Positions 38,812 through 47,836 of a stretch of DNA of 58,801 nucleotides are shown here, piece after piece (the stretch's first letter is position 1; each line of letters opens with the position of its first letter). This DNA is from an uncultured Oscillospiraceae bacterium. Its GTDB lineage: Bacteria > Bacillota > Clostridia > Oscillospirales > Oscillospiraceae. Under the pieces are notes generated by a model, which ran no database searches, had not been told where the DNA came from, and was given only the letters and a program-made list of their open reading frames with translations. The stretch lies in NCBI GenBank assembly GCA_934565795.1, contig CAKTIM010000011.1:1-58801 (forward strand), in the 5' to 3' direction. Position numbers and translations under genes: made by a program.

Positions 38812-39490
38812 TGTTTGCCCCCCCGTAGGGCCAGATACCAGCTGCCCGAACCCATGCGGTTTCGACAGCAGTAAGTTGAACAGAACCAGTCAAACCACCT
38901 GCCCCCGTAGGGGTCGGCAACCTGCCGACCCTCACCCCCACGGTTTCGATAGCACCAAAGATGAACGTATAACCTACCGTATACATCCCCCAAGCTTCCC
39001 TGTGGGGTGTTGCAGAGCGCAGCGAATCTTTAATAACAATCATTGCCAGTGGCAATGATACAATAATTAACTAGCTGTCGCCTCAGCGACTGAAGAGGGC
39101 ACTCAGCTCATGGTTTCGAGAGAGATTTGGTTAAAAAGGTAGAAGGTTAAACACTTTGAGTCCGTAGGGGCGGTGCTCCGCGCAGCGAATCAAAATATCA
39201 ATGATTGCCGGGGGCAATCATACAATTGATTCATCGGATACCAGCCGTCCGAAAGCTAACGAACGTGAGCTGTACAGTCAAACCGCTCAATCCCGGTACC
39301 CGGCGGGGCGACAAATTGCCGCCCCCTACGAACTCAGTTGCTTTGCCTGCTTCCATTCAACGCACTGCTATTGAAACCGTGACGTTGCGGGCGGCTAATA
39401 TCCGCCCCTACGAAGAGCCGCTCCCATTCACCGCACCGCTCTGTTCCATCACACGGCGGGGCGACAAATTGCCGCCCCCTACGGGCTCAG
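38812..39490. repeat. REP-like hairpin block between parB and serS
   Basis: No gene is seen. Rightward hairpins start near 38824, 38907 and 39163, and leftward ones end near 39330, 39411 and 39482. A first-type element fills about 39170-39233 inside the hairpin at 39163, and a second-type element about 39005-39070. Confidence 0.8.
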
Positions 39491-39497
39491 AAATGCT

Positions 39498-40361
39498 TTA
39501 CTTCTCCACCTTCATCAGCGCATCCAACAGCGTCTGCAGATCGTCCTGCCCATAAAACTCCAGCTCGAAGCGGCCCTTGCGTTTGCCGTTGATGATCTTG
39601 ACCCCCCGGCCCAGGTGCTTGCTCAGGGACTTTTCGCATTCCTTGACGTAATCCACCTGGAAGGTGGCAGGCTCCTTTTTGGGCACCTGCTCCTTGGACA
39701 TGTTCTTGCACAGCAGCTCCGCCTGACGGACGGACAGGCCCAGATTTGCAATTTTCTGAGCGGCCTCCAGCTGCTTTTTGCCGGATTTCAGCATCAAAAT
39801 CGCCTTGGCGTGACCGGCGGTGAGGCTTCCGGCCCGCAGCATGTCCAGCACCTTTTCGTCCAGCGTCAGCAGACGCAGTGCGTTGGCCACGGCGGGGCGG
39901 GATTTGCCCACCCGTTGGGCGGCCTCCTCCTGGGTCAGGCCGAATTCCTCCATCAGGGACTGATAGCCCAGCGCTTCTTCCACGCTGTTCAAGTCCTGAC
40001 GCTGCAAATTCTCGATCAGGGCCAGCTCCTTGGCCTTCTTGTCGTCGGCCTCCACCACCACGGCGGGTACCTCCGTCAGCCCTGCCATGCGGCTGGCCCG
40101 CCAGCGGCGCTCTCCGGCGATGATCTGATAGTAGCCGCCGCCGGTGTCCCGCACGGTGAGGGGCTGAATGACGCCGTGGGTGCGGATGGAATCGGCCAGC
40201 GCGGCCAGCTCCTCCTCGTCAAAATCCTGACGGGGCTGCTCCGGGTTTGGCTCCACCCGGTGCAGGGGCAGCAGCTTATAGGCGCTGTCCTCGGCGGCGT
40301 CCTGGTCGAAGTCGCCCAGCAGCGCGCCCAGGCCCCGGCCCAGTCCTTTCTGTGATGCCAT
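39498..40361 (-). CDS. parB: Chromosome partitioning protein ParB (Spo0J)
   Basis: This 287-residue CTPase binds parS and spreads as a clamp to load condensin and guide chromosome segregation. It starts KGLGRGLGALLGD. LLPLHRVEPNPEQPRQDFDEEELAALADSIRTHGVIQPLTVR and IIAGERRWRASRMAG form the CTP-binding domain, with GERR the key motif, and LALIENLQRQDLNSVEEALGY follows. The HTH (TQEEAAQRVGKSRPAVANALRLL, about residues 138-160) recognises parS. The C-terminal dimer domain ends near residue 287. It starts 12 bp after the end of parA. Two parS sites lie nearby at 41154 and 44371. Confidence 0.97.
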   Translation of the reverse strand: MASQKGLGRGLGALLGDFDQDAAEDSAYKLLPLHRVEPNPEQPRQDFDEEELAALADSIRTHGVIQPLTVRDTGGGYYQIIAGERRWRASRMAGLTEVPAVVVEADDKKAKELALIENLQRQDLNSVEEALGYQSLMEEFGLTQEEAAQRVGKSRPAVANALRLLTLDEKVLDMLRAGSLTAGHAKAILMLKSGKKQLEAAQKIANLGLSVRQAELLCKNMSKEQVPKKEPATFQVDYVKECEKSLSKHLGRGVKIINGKRKGRFELEFYGQDDLQTLLDALMKVEK

Positions 40362-40373
40362 TTCTCCTCCTCC

Positions 40374-41135
40374 TTATCGTTTCAGCTTCTTTGCCACTTC
40401 CTGGGCAAGCTCCCGATAGGCGCTCGCGCCCCGGCAGCTGCGGTCGTAGGCCGTGATGGGCAGACCGTGGCTGGGCGCCTCCGCCAGTCGGACGTTGCGG
40501 GGAATGGAGGCGGTAAAGACCTTGCCGGGGAAGTGACGGCGCACCTCCTGGGCAACCTGGGTTGAAAAATTGATGCGCCCGTCAAACATGGTCAGCACCA
40601 CGCCGAAGATTTCCAGCGTGGGATTGAGCTTTCGCTTGACGCTGCGCAGCGTGGCCATGAGATCGCTCAGCCCCTCCAGGGCGTAGTATTCGCACTGGAC
40701 GGGAATCAGGATCCCGTCGGCGGCGATCAGACCGTTCAGTGTGAGCATTTCCAGGGAAGGGGGGCAGTCGATGAAGATCACGTCGTAATCCTCCCGCACC
40801 GCCTCCAGCATTTTGCGCAGCTGGCGCTCCCGGTGCTCCATATCGATCAGCTCCACGCCCGCCCCGGCCAGGTCGGCAGAGGAGGGGATCACGTCGGCAT
40901 ATTCGGTTTTCACAATGGCCTGCCGGGCGGTGGCCTCCTCGATGAGCATGGAGTAGCTGGTGTGCTTCACCCGCCGCTTGTCGATGCCGAAGCCGGAGGT
41001 GGCGTTGGCCTGGGGGTCGAAGTCGCAAACCAGCACCCGCAGCCCCAGCTCCGTCAGCGCCGCCGCCAGGTTGACGGCGGTGGTGGTCTTGCCCACGCCG
41101 CCCTTTTGGTTTACGACGGCAATAATTGTGCCCAT
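40374..41135 (-). CDS. parA: Chromosome partitioning ATPase ParA (Soj)
   Basis: This 253-residue Walker-type ATPase works with ParB in chromosome segregation and regulates DnaA in Bacillus. It starts MGTIIAVVNQKGGVGKTTTAVNLAAAL, with the deviant Walker A KGGVGKTT. VLVCDFDPQANATSGFG follows, and Walker B is DVIFIDCPPSLEMLTLNGL. VLTMFDGRINFSTQVAQEVRRHF is typical of chromosomal Soj. GAGAGAGG precedes the ATG at 41135, and parS lies 18 bp upstream of it. It is 12 bp from parB. The gene is close to the origin, as expected for the chromosomal type. Confidence 0.97.
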   Translation of the reverse strand: MGTIIAVVNQKGGVGKTTTAVNLAAALTELGLRVLVCDFDPQANATSGFGIDKRRVKHTSYSMLIEEATARQAIVKTEYADVIPSSADLAGAGVELIDMEHRERQLRKMLEAVREDYDVIFIDCPPSLEMLTLNGLIAADGILIPVQCEYYALEGLSDLMATLRSVKRKLNPTLEIFGVVLTMFDGRINFSTQVAQEVRRHFPGKVFTASIPRNVRLAEAPSHGLPITAYDRSCRGASAYRELAQEVAKKLKR

Positions 41136-41153
41136 TTCCTCTCTCCCTCTTTA

Positions 41154-41169
41154 TGTTTCACGTGGAACA
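41154..41169. promoter_or_regulatory. parS site 1
   Basis: TGTTTCACGTGGAACA matches the parS consensus at all but one base on each arm choice. It lies between the parA start and the preceding leftward gene. Confidence 0.92.
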
Positions 41170-41171
41170 TT

Positions 41172-41666
41172 TTATTCCGTGGGTTCCGTGACCGGCCCGG
41201 TGTGGGCGGCCTGATACAGGGATTCCTCCTCGCTCTCCTCCTGAGAGAAGATGTAATCCTCCAGCTCGGCGGGGGCGATCACCTCGTCCTCTGCCTGGGT
41301 ATCCGTGGCCTGGGTCTCCGCCGCGGCGGTGGTTTCCTCCGATGGCTTGGTGACGGTGCTGTAGTTCTGCCCCACGGGACGCTGGCCGGAATCCTGCACC
41401 AGCCGGACAATGGCGATGCCCATCAGCACCGTCAGCACCAGCAGCGCTGCAAAGGCCCGGCTCAGGCGACGGATGGTTCTGCGCTGATTCTCCACCACTT
41501 CCTCCGGCTCCAGGGGCGGATGCCAGACCTGGGGCTTCTTATTGGAGGCACGCTCCTTGGGCAGCAGCACGATCGTCCCCGGCTTGATGGGGTATTTCTC
41601 CATCTCCGCCCTGCATTTCTCACAAAACGTCTGCTCCGTCTCCCGCCCACACTTCAAGCAACGCAC
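41172..41666 (-). CDS. Zinc-ribbon single-pass membrane protein
   Basis: This 164-residue protein starts at the GTG at 41666, where an AGAGGGGG site lies upstream. An in-frame ATG further upstream gives an unlikely 27-residue extension. The first part is a zinc ribbon with CLKCGRE and CEKCRAE. A single membrane helix follows, RAFAALLVLTVLMGIAIVRLV at about residues 67-87. The outer part is a Thr/Glu-rich, acidic tail (EETTAAAETQATDTQAEDE and further) with no clear domain. The protein was not assigned to a family. It lies directly before parS and parA. Its zinc ribbon would be cytoplasmic and the acidic tail outside. Confidence 0.7.
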   Translation of the reverse strand: MRCLKCGRETEQTFCEKCRAEMEKYPIKPGTIVLLPKERASNKKPQVWHPPLEPEEVVENQRRTIRRLSRAFAALLVLTVLMGIAIVRLVQDSGQRPVGQNYSTVTKPSEETTAAAETQATDTQAEDEVIAPAELEDYIFSQEESEEESLYQAAHTGPVTEPTE

Positions 41667-41764
41667 ACCCGCACCCCCTCTTTGTCGGTTTATCAAATAT
41701 TCTACTACAATTTTACCCATTCGTAAAGAGGCAAACACCCCATTCAAAAGATTTTTTGAACCCC

Positions 41765-42360
41765 CAATCCCACCCGCCTGAACTCTGGCAGTTTGGGTAG
41801 CAGAACGGTGAACGTAAAAAGAAAAAAACTGAGCCCGTAGGGGTCGGCAATTTGTCGACCCTCAACCTTACGGTTTAGGAAGCAGTAACGATGAACGTAT
41901 AACCTCAAGGGTACATCTCTAAGCTTCCCTGTGGGGTGTTGCAGAGCGCAGCGAATCTTTAATAACAATCATTGCCGGTGGCAATGATACCATAATTATA
42001 TAGCTGTCGCCGCAGCGACTGAAGAGGGCACTCAGCGAATGGTTTTGATAGAGATTTGATTAAAAAGGTACAGTGTACAACGTTTTGAGTGCGTAGGGGT
42101 GGTGCTCCGCGCAGCGAATCAAGATATCCATGATTGCCGGTGGCAATCATACAATTGATTCATCGGATACCAGCCGCCCGAAAGGTAATGAAACTGAGCT
42201 GTACAGACGAACCGCTCAATCCCGGTACCCAGCGGGGCGACAAATTGCCGCCCCCTACGAACTCAGAAGTTTTTGGTAATGTCCATTCAACTGACAACTC
42301 AATCCCGGTACCTGGCGAGCGGCTGATATCCGCCCCTACGGGTGGGCAGCCCCATTCACC
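41765..42360. repeat. REP-like hairpin block
   Basis: No gene is seen. Rightward GTAG hairpins start near 41837 and 42092, and leftward ones end near 42260 and 42340. A first-type element fills about 42099-42162 inside the hairpin at 42092, and a second-type element about 41937-42002. Confidence 0.8.
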
Positions 42361-42387
42361 GCACCACAATTAAAATCCTTACACTCT

Positions 42388-42429
42388 AAAAAACCAGGCG
42401 CACCGTGTTTTATAACGCGGTGCGCCTGG
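42388..42429 (-). terminator. hflKC terminator
   Basis: Arms CCAGGCGCACCG (42394-42405) and CGGTGCGCCTGG (42418-42429) enclose a 12-nt loop, with a U-run on the minus strand. It lies 28 bp past the hflC stop codon. Confidence 0.9.
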
Positions 42430-42456
42430 GGCTATTCACCTGTCATTGGAAGTCCA

Positions 42457-43341
42457 TTACTCTCCTATGCCCATCAGTATCTTTGCCAGTGCCGAATTGC
42501 CGTCCAGGATTACGGTTTTTTCGGTGCCGTCCAGGCTCTTTTTCAGGGCGTCCAGGGCCAGGGTGAATTCGTAGAAATCCTTCTTGTCCTGGGTGTCGTA
42601 AGCGGCGGCCAGCATGCGCATGTATTCGCCCTCGCCCTCGGCCACCAGGGCGGCGGCCTGGGCCTCGGCGTCGGAGACGATGATGTTCACCTGCTTGTCC
42701 ACGTTGTTGCGGATGATGGAGGCCTCATAGTTGCCGTCGGCGGTGTACTTTTCCGCCATCTGGTTCCGCTCGGAGATCATGCGGCTGTACACCGCGTTCA
42801 GGTTGGATTCTGGCAGGTCAAACTGCTTGATCTTCACATCCTCCACCCGGATGCCGTAGGCTCTGGCCAGCTGATCCACGTCGGAGGCGATGCTGGCGTA
42901 GATTTCATTGCGCAGCGCGCCGTCCTCCATGTTGATCACGTCCGCCTGGGCCAGGGTGCCCATGACGGTTTTCAGCTCGTTGTAGGTCAGGGCGTCCAAC
43001 CGCTCCTCGGCGTTGCTGCGGGTGCCCAGCCGGCGGTAAAATTCCTTGGGGTCGTCGATCGACCAGAGGATGTAGCAGTCCACGGTCATGTTCTGCTTGT
43101 CAGAGGTGAGCACCTCGGAGGGCGGAATGTCATACAGCTGGGTTGCCTTGGTGAAATAGGACACGCTGTCCACAAAGGGGAGCTTGAAGTGCAGCCCCGC
43201 CTCGCCGGTGACGTTGACGATCTTGGAGAAGCGGAAGGTGCAGGCGTATTCGTCCTCGGCCACGGTATAGAAGCAGCCGGAGACCAGGATCACTGCCAGC
43301 AGGGCAATGACCGCGATGGGGATCCATTTTTTAGTTTTCAT
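42457..43341 (-). CDS. hflC: SPFH membrane protein HflC
   Basis: This 294-residue protein has a single N-terminal membrane helix (WIPIAVIALLAVILVSGCFYTV) followed by an SPFH/band-7 domain: EDEYACTFRFSKIVNVTGEAGLHFKLPFVDSV and CYILWSIDDPKEFYRRLGTRSNAEERLDALTYNELKTVMG. A coiled-coil part with SDAEAQAAALVAEGEGEYMRML follows. HflC partners with HflK in a large cage around the FtsH protease and modulates it. The start overlaps the end of hflK by 11 bp, so the pair is translationally coupled. The downstream terminator closes the operon. The length fits HflC of Firmicutes. Confidence 0.94.
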   Translation of the reverse strand: MKTKKWIPIAVIALLAVILVSGCFYTVAEDEYACTFRFSKIVNVTGEAGLHFKLPFVDSVSYFTKATQLYDIPPSEVLTSDKQNMTVDCYILWSIDDPKEFYRRLGTRSNAEERLDALTYNELKTVMGTLAQADVINMEDGALRNEIYASIASDVDQLARAYGIRVEDVKIKQFDLPESNLNAVYSRMISERNQMAEKYTADGNYEASIIRNNVDKQVNIIVSDAEAQAAALVAEGEGEYMRMLAAAYDTQDKKDFYEFTLALDALKKSLDGTEKTVILDGNSALAKILMGIGE

Positions 43342-44338
43342 TGTCAGCTTCGCCTCCTGACTGGTTCATCAGCTGCTCCAGCGGCAGCAGCATCTGCACG
43401 TCGCTGGCCGCGCCCGTGTTGATATAGAGCTTGACGCCGGGCAGAATCTCGGAGATCGCCTCATAGTACATCCGGGAGCGGGTGATCTGGGGATCATTGG
43501 CGTACTCCTGATACCGGGCGGTGAACATGGCGACCTGCTCGGTGGCCTCGTTGATCCGCTTCTGCTTCAGATATTCCGCGTTTTGCACCAGCTGATCCGC
43601 CTGGGCCTGCGCCTTGGGCAGCTGGGCATTCTGATAGGCCTTGGCGTCATTGATGACCGTCTCCGCCTTCTGCTTGGCCGTCTCCACCGCCTTGAAGGCC
43701 TCAATGACCTCCTGGGTGGGCGGCTCGGCATCCTGAATCTTCACATCCACCAGGCTCAGACCGATCTGATACTGGCTGAGAATCTCCGCCACCAGCTCCC
43801 GCACCTGCATCTGGATGTTCTCCTTGCCGGTGGTGAGCACCGCGTCCACCGTGGAGGAGCCCACCACATTGCGCACCTGGCTCTGAATCAGATTGCGCAG
43901 GATCAGCTCCGGCTCGTTGGAGGCGTACAGATACTGCACCGGGTCGGAAATCTTGTATTCCACAAAGAAATCCACGTTGACGATGTTGTAGTCGCCGGTA
44001 ATCATGGCGCTTTCGCCCTCGTCCACCACATAGTTATTCTGCTTGGGGGTGCTGTAGCCCAGCTGAATCTTCTGATAGACGTTCACATCCACCTTCTGCA
44101 CCCGCTGAATCCCAAAGGGCAGCCGGAAGTGAACCCCCGCGTCCGTGACCCCCGTGACCTTGCCAAAGGTGGTCACCACCGCCTGCTGCTTGTCGTCCAC
44201 GGTGTACACACAGCTCTCCACCGCCACTACCGCCAGCAGCACCAGCGCAATAATGGGAATCCATTTCAGATTCCACTTTTTCTTCCCCTTCCGCGGCTCT
44301 TCCCCGCCAGAATAATGATAGCTTCCATCCTGATCCAT
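43331..44338 (-). CDS. hflK: SPFH membrane protein HflK
   Basis: This 335-residue protein begins with a short hydrophilic Gly/Lys-rich part (MDQDGSYHYSGGEEPRKGKKKWN), then a membrane helix (WIPIIALVLLAVVAVESCVYTV) and a band-7 domain with DDKQQAVVTTFGKVTGVTDAGVHFRLPFGIQRVQKVDVN and MITGDYNIVNVDFFVEYKISDPVQYLY. A coiled-coil part rich in Gln, Ala and Lys follows (TAKQKAETVINDAKAYQNA). It forms the HflKC complex with the downstream gene. AAGGAGAGATAATTT precedes the ATG at 44338. parS site 2 lies about 33 bp upstream, in the likely promoter region. Confidence 0.94.
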   Translation of the reverse strand: MDQDGSYHYSGGEEPRKGKKKWNLKWIPIIALVLLAVVAVESCVYTVDDKQQAVVTTFGKVTGVTDAGVHFRLPFGIQRVQKVDVNVYQKIQLGYSTPKQNNYVVDEGESAMITGDYNIVNVDFFVEYKISDPVQYLYASNEPELILRNLIQSQVRNVVGSSTVDAVLTTGKENIQMQVRELVAEILSQYQIGLSLVDVKIQDAEPPTQEVIEAFKAVETAKQKAETVINDAKAYQNAQLPKAQAQADQLVQNAEYLKQKRINEATEQVAMFTARYQEYANDPQITRSRMYYEAISEILPGVKLYINTGAASDVQMLLPLEQLMNQSGGEADNEN

Positions 44339-44370
44339 AAATTATCTCTCCTTATTATAAAATATAAATG

Positions 44371-44386
44371 TGTTCCACGTGAAACA
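44371..44386. promoter_or_regulatory. parS site 2
   Basis: TGTTCCACGTGAAACA is an almost perfect parS site, 3.2 kb from site 1. It lies just upstream of hflK, in the region where its promoter should be. Confidence 0.9.
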
Positions 44387-44394
44387 TCCTCCCC

Positions 44395-45170
44395 CGCCCC
44401 CCGCCAGCATCACGTTGAATGGGAAGCCCCCCCGTAGGGGTCGGCTATCAGTCGACCCTTAACCCAACGGTTTCGATAGCAGTCCATTGAATGGGAACAG
44501 GAAAAAACTTTTGAGTCCGTAGGGGTCGGCAACCTGCCGACCCTCAACCTCACGGTTTTGATAGCAAAAAAGATGAACGTATACCGTAAAAGGATACATC
44601 CCCCCAAGCTTCCCTGGGGGGGAAGCTGTCGCCGCAGCGACTGAAGAGGGCACTCAGCTAATGGTTTCGAGAGAGATTTGGTTAAAAAGGTACAGCGTAC
44701 AACGTTTTGAGTGCGTAGGGGCGGATACCAGCCGCCCGAAAGCCAACGAACGTGAGCTGTATAGACCAACCGCTCAATCCCGGTTCCCAGCGGGGCGACA
44801 AATTGCCGCCCCCTACGAACTCAGAAAATTTTTGTGCATTCCACTCACCGCACTGCTATCGAAACCGTAACGTTGCGGGCGGCTGGTATCCGCCCCTACG
44901 GATTGGCGTGTACCATTCACCGTACCCTTAATAAAGAACGTACTGCGGTGGCCCTCTTCAGTCAGCCCTACGGGCTGCCAGCTAATGAATCAAGGTATGA
45001 TTGCCACTGGCAATCATTGATATTTTGATTCGCTGCGCGGAGCACCACCCCAAGGGAAGCTTTTGGAGGGGGCCGCAACCTGCTCCCATTCACTGCACCG
45101 CTCTGTTTCGTCGCGCTGCGGGGCGACAAATTGCCGCCCCCTACGGGTGGGGTGCGTCCCATTCAGCGTC
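44395..45170. repeat. REP-like hairpin block
   Basis: No gene is seen. Rightward GTAG hairpins start near 44432, 44519 and 44716, and leftward ones end near 44816, 44902 and 45145. An empty AGCTTCCC hairpin lies at about 44607-44632, and a reversed first-type element fills about 44983-45046. Confidence 0.8.
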
Positions 45171-45200
45171 CTGTGATCAAAACAACAACACCATCGTACC

Positions 45201-45758
45201 TCATGTCAGTGACATTTCTCCCAGGAGCTGTTCGGCTTCCTGCTTCATGCGGGAGGCGATGTAGCCGATGACCATTACCCGCAGCACCTGGGCGATGCGC
45301 TGCTTTGCGCCGGGGGTCGGCTCCTGGTAATTGGCCAGCACCTGGTCGATGGCGCTGTCCCATTCGCCGGTGCGATCCAGCTCCCTGGCCTGGACGGCCA
45401 GACGGACAAACATAAAATAGAGCGCGGAATCGTCGATCAGGTCGTCGGACTCATCGTCCAGCGCGCCGTTGATATAGCCCAGCATCCCGCAGATGCGCTC
45501 CATGGGCAGCACGCCCTTGAGCATATTGATATTGAGAATGCGGCACAGCTGGCGCAGGGTGTAGCGCTTGTTCTGCGGCGGCGCGAGAAAGCCCCGCTTG
45601 ACCCAGTTCTGAATGATGTACGGCTCCAGCCCCGTAATGCTGGAAACCTGACTGAGCACCATCCCCCCAGCCAAAAACATGGGCTGCAACAGCCCCTGCA
45701 CATGCTCCGCCTCGCCCGTATCCATCTCCAGCACCGTCCCAGGTAAAATCCACTGCAT
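45201..45758 (-). CDS. DUF1836 putative transcriptional regulator
   Basis: This 185-residue protein fits the DUF1836 family of Clostridia: an N-terminal WILPGTVLEMDTGE, a MerR-like HTH (SSITGLEPYIIQNWVKRGFLAPPQNKRYTLRQLCRILNINML at about residues 40-81), and an alpha-helical C-terminal part with DSALYFMFVRLAVQA. Members are thought to be DNA-binding regulators, but targets are not known. The ATG at 45758 has AAAGGAGGAAA upstream and was preferred over one at 45800. The promoter directly upstream contains an inverted repeat filling its whole spacer, which suggests the protein controls its own gene. It stands alone between two repeat blocks. Confidence 0.85.
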   Translation of the reverse strand: MQWILPGTVLEMDTGEAEHVQGLLQPMFLAGGMVLSQVSSITGLEPYIIQNWVKRGFLAPPQNKRYTLRQLCRILNINMLKGVLPMERICGMLGYINGALDDESDDLIDDSALYFMFVRLAVQARELDRTGEWDSAIDQVLANYQEPTPGAKQRIAQVLRVMVIGYIASRMKQEAEQLLGEMSLT

Positions 45759-45790
45759 TGGATATTTCCTCCTTTTAACTCTGTGAGATG

Positions 45791-45819
45791 ATAATATCAT
45801 ATGGTCACATGATTGTCAA
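45791..45819 (-). promoter_or_regulatory. Promoter with operator in the spacer
   Basis: On the minus strand TTGACA (45814-45819) and TATTAT (45791-45796) are separated by exactly 17 bp. The near-palindrome ATCATATGGTCACATGAT (45796-45813) fills the spacer and is likely to be an operator. Confidence 0.85.
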
Positions 45820-45854
45820 TAGCTAAGCAATAATATTTTCCAAGGAGATTGGAT

Positions 45855-46370
45855 TAGCGCCACCCCGTAGGGGCGGATATTAGCCGCCCGCAACGTTGCG
45901 GTTTGGGTAGCAGTAAAATCCTTCTGAGTCCGTAGGGGTCGGCAATTTGTCGACCCGCCGGGTACCGGGATTGAGCGCTTCGTCCATACAGTTCACTTTC
46001 ATTACCTTTCGGGCGGCTGGTATCCGCCCCTACGGATCGGTGCGTCCCATTCAACCTACCCTTAATAAAAATCCCACTGCGGCGGCCCTCTTCAGTCAGG
46101 CCTACGGCCTGCCAGCTAATGAATTAAGGTATGATTGCCACCGGCAATCATTGATATTCTGATTCGCTGCGCGGAGCACCACCCCAAGGGAAGCTTTTGG
46201 TGGGCGCGGAAGCTGTCCCCATTCACCGCACCGTTATGTTCCGCAACGTTGAGGGTCGACAAATTGCCGACCCCTACGGACTCAGGTGTTTTGCCTGCTT
46301 CCATTCAACGCACTGCTATCAAAACCGTCAGGTTTCGGGCGGCTGGTATCCGCCCCTGCAAAGGGATGCG
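45855..46370. repeat. REP-like hairpin block
   Basis: No gene is seen. Rightward GTAG hairpins start near 45867 and 45933, and leftward ones end near 46036, 46278 and 46358 (the last is damaged). A reversed first-type element fills about 46118-46182. Confidence 0.8.
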
Positions 46371-46393
46371 CAAAAAAGGAAGCACCCCGTTAT

Positions 46394-47836
46394 TCACGGG
46401 GTGCTGGGGGTGTTTGCCAGCCAGGTGTCCAGCTGGGATTGGAGGTCTTGCTGGAGGGTGTCCAGGCCGGCGGCTTGCAGTTCCTGGGCCATTTGGGGGA
46501 CGTAGATGTCCGGGTCGACGGTGCCGGTGATGAGGGCGGAGTAGTATTTGCCGTAGATGCGGGTGATCTCCTCCACAATGTCCGGGTGGGCGGAGTAGTC
46601 GGGCATGAAGCCGAGGATGGCGGACTCCTGGGCGGCGTCGTTGAATTTCTGGAAGGCCTGCCAGCGATCCGGGCTTTCGCCCTGGCGGGTGCGCAGGATG
46701 AACCAGTTGCCCTGGGTGTAGCTCACGCCCTGGTAGCCGTCGGAGATGCTGCGCACCTGTCCCGCCTCGGTCAGCTCATAGTGGACGCCCTGGATGCCGA
46801 AATTCAGCAGATTGCGGATCTCCGGGTCGGTGTTCAGAGCGTTGAGGAAGATCACCGCCTCCCTGGGATGCTCGCTGCGGGCGCTGACGGCCATCACCGC
46901 CGCCCGGGCGGAGGCCGTGGTGGCCACGCTCTTGGCCGCCTGCACGGCAATCACCCCGTAGCCGAAGGATTCGCTCAGGCTGGCGTCGATGTCCGGCCCG
47001 CCGCTGGCCAGGCGGAGGAATACCTTCTCGTCGCTGAACCGGGAGAAGGTGGTGCGGATGCAGGCGTCGGCGTTGATGTAGCCCGCCTGATAATACCGGC
47101 GCATGGTGCGAAGCAGGGATCGCACCTCCGGCTGCTGGAGGCCGCACACCAGCTGGCAGCTGTCGCTGTCGGAGCGCAGCACCAGCGGCAGGGTCTCGGT
47201 GATGTACTCATAGCCCAGGGTGGACATCAGATCGTAGTGGGAGGAATCCATAAACAGCGGGATATACTCCGGCTCGTTCTCCGCGATCATCTTCAGCAGG
47301 GGCAGCAGGGAGTGGAAGGTGTGGTAATTGGATACGTCGATGCCGTATTTTTCCACCAGCTCCCGGTTGAATACGAATTGCAGGGGCACCGCCAGCTCCT
47401 TGTTGGTGGGCACGCCCCAGATTTTGCCGCCGATCTGCACGCCCTTCCAGAGCTTTTCGTCGATGGCCTGATACATCTGCGCCCCCTCCGCCTGTAGATA
47501 GGGGGTCAGATCCAGCCAGGCCCCGGCCTGGGCGTTGGTCTGATAGTTGTCCGTCCAGGTGAAGGCAATGTCAAAGGGCTGGTTGGTGTTGACCATGGCG
47601 GTGAGATAATTCTCGTAGTCGTTCCAGCCGATCTTGTAATAGTTGACGGCAAAGCCGTATTTTTCCAGCAGAATATCGTTCAGCGCCTGGTTCACCAGGG
47701 ACAGATCCCGATCCGGCTCGCCGATGGTGTAGTAGTTCAGCACCACCGCCGCCTGGGGCCGGCCGCCCCCCTCGGGCTGGGGCGCGCAGCCGGTGAGCAG
47801 CAGCGCCGCCAGCGCCAGCGCCAGCAGCCGCCTCAT
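46394..47836 (-). CDS. Extracellular solute-binding lipoprotein
   Basis: This 480-residue protein has a lipoprotein signal peptide with lipobox LLTGC and the modified Cys at residue 17. The mature part has the two-lobed fold of family-1 solute-binding proteins: VVLNYYTIGEPDRDLSLVNQALNDILLEKYGFAVNY, PFDIAFTWTDNYQTNAQAGAWLDLTPYL and GKIWGVPTNKELAVPLQFVFNRELVEKYG. This matches sugar-type binding proteins of Firmicutes that go with permease pairs. The start overlaps the regulator upstream by 4 bp, so it is the last gene of a kinase, regulator and binding-protein operon. No ABC permease genes are visible. It may act as a sensor partner or serve permeases encoded elsewhere. Confidence 0.92.
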   Translation of the reverse strand: MRRLLALALAALLLTGCAPQPEGGGRPQAAVVLNYYTIGEPDRDLSLVNQALNDILLEKYGFAVNYYKIGWNDYENYLTAMVNTNQPFDIAFTWTDNYQTNAQAGAWLDLTPYLQAEGAQMYQAIDEKLWKGVQIGGKIWGVPTNKELAVPLQFVFNRELVEKYGIDVSNYHTFHSLLPLLKMIAENEPEYIPLFMDSSHYDLMSTLGYEYITETLPLVLRSDSDSCQLVCGLQQPEVRSLLRTMRRYYQAGYINADACIRTTFSRFSDEKVFLRLASGGPDIDASLSESFGYGVIAVQAAKSVATTASARAAVMAVSARSEHPREAVIFLNALNTDPEIRNLLNFGIQGVHYELTEAGQVRSISDGYQGVSYTQGNWFILRTRQGESPDRWQAFQKFNDAAQESAILGFMPDYSAHPDIVEEITRIYGKYYSALITGTVDPDIYVPQMAQELQAAGLDTLQQDLQSQLDTWLANTPSTP

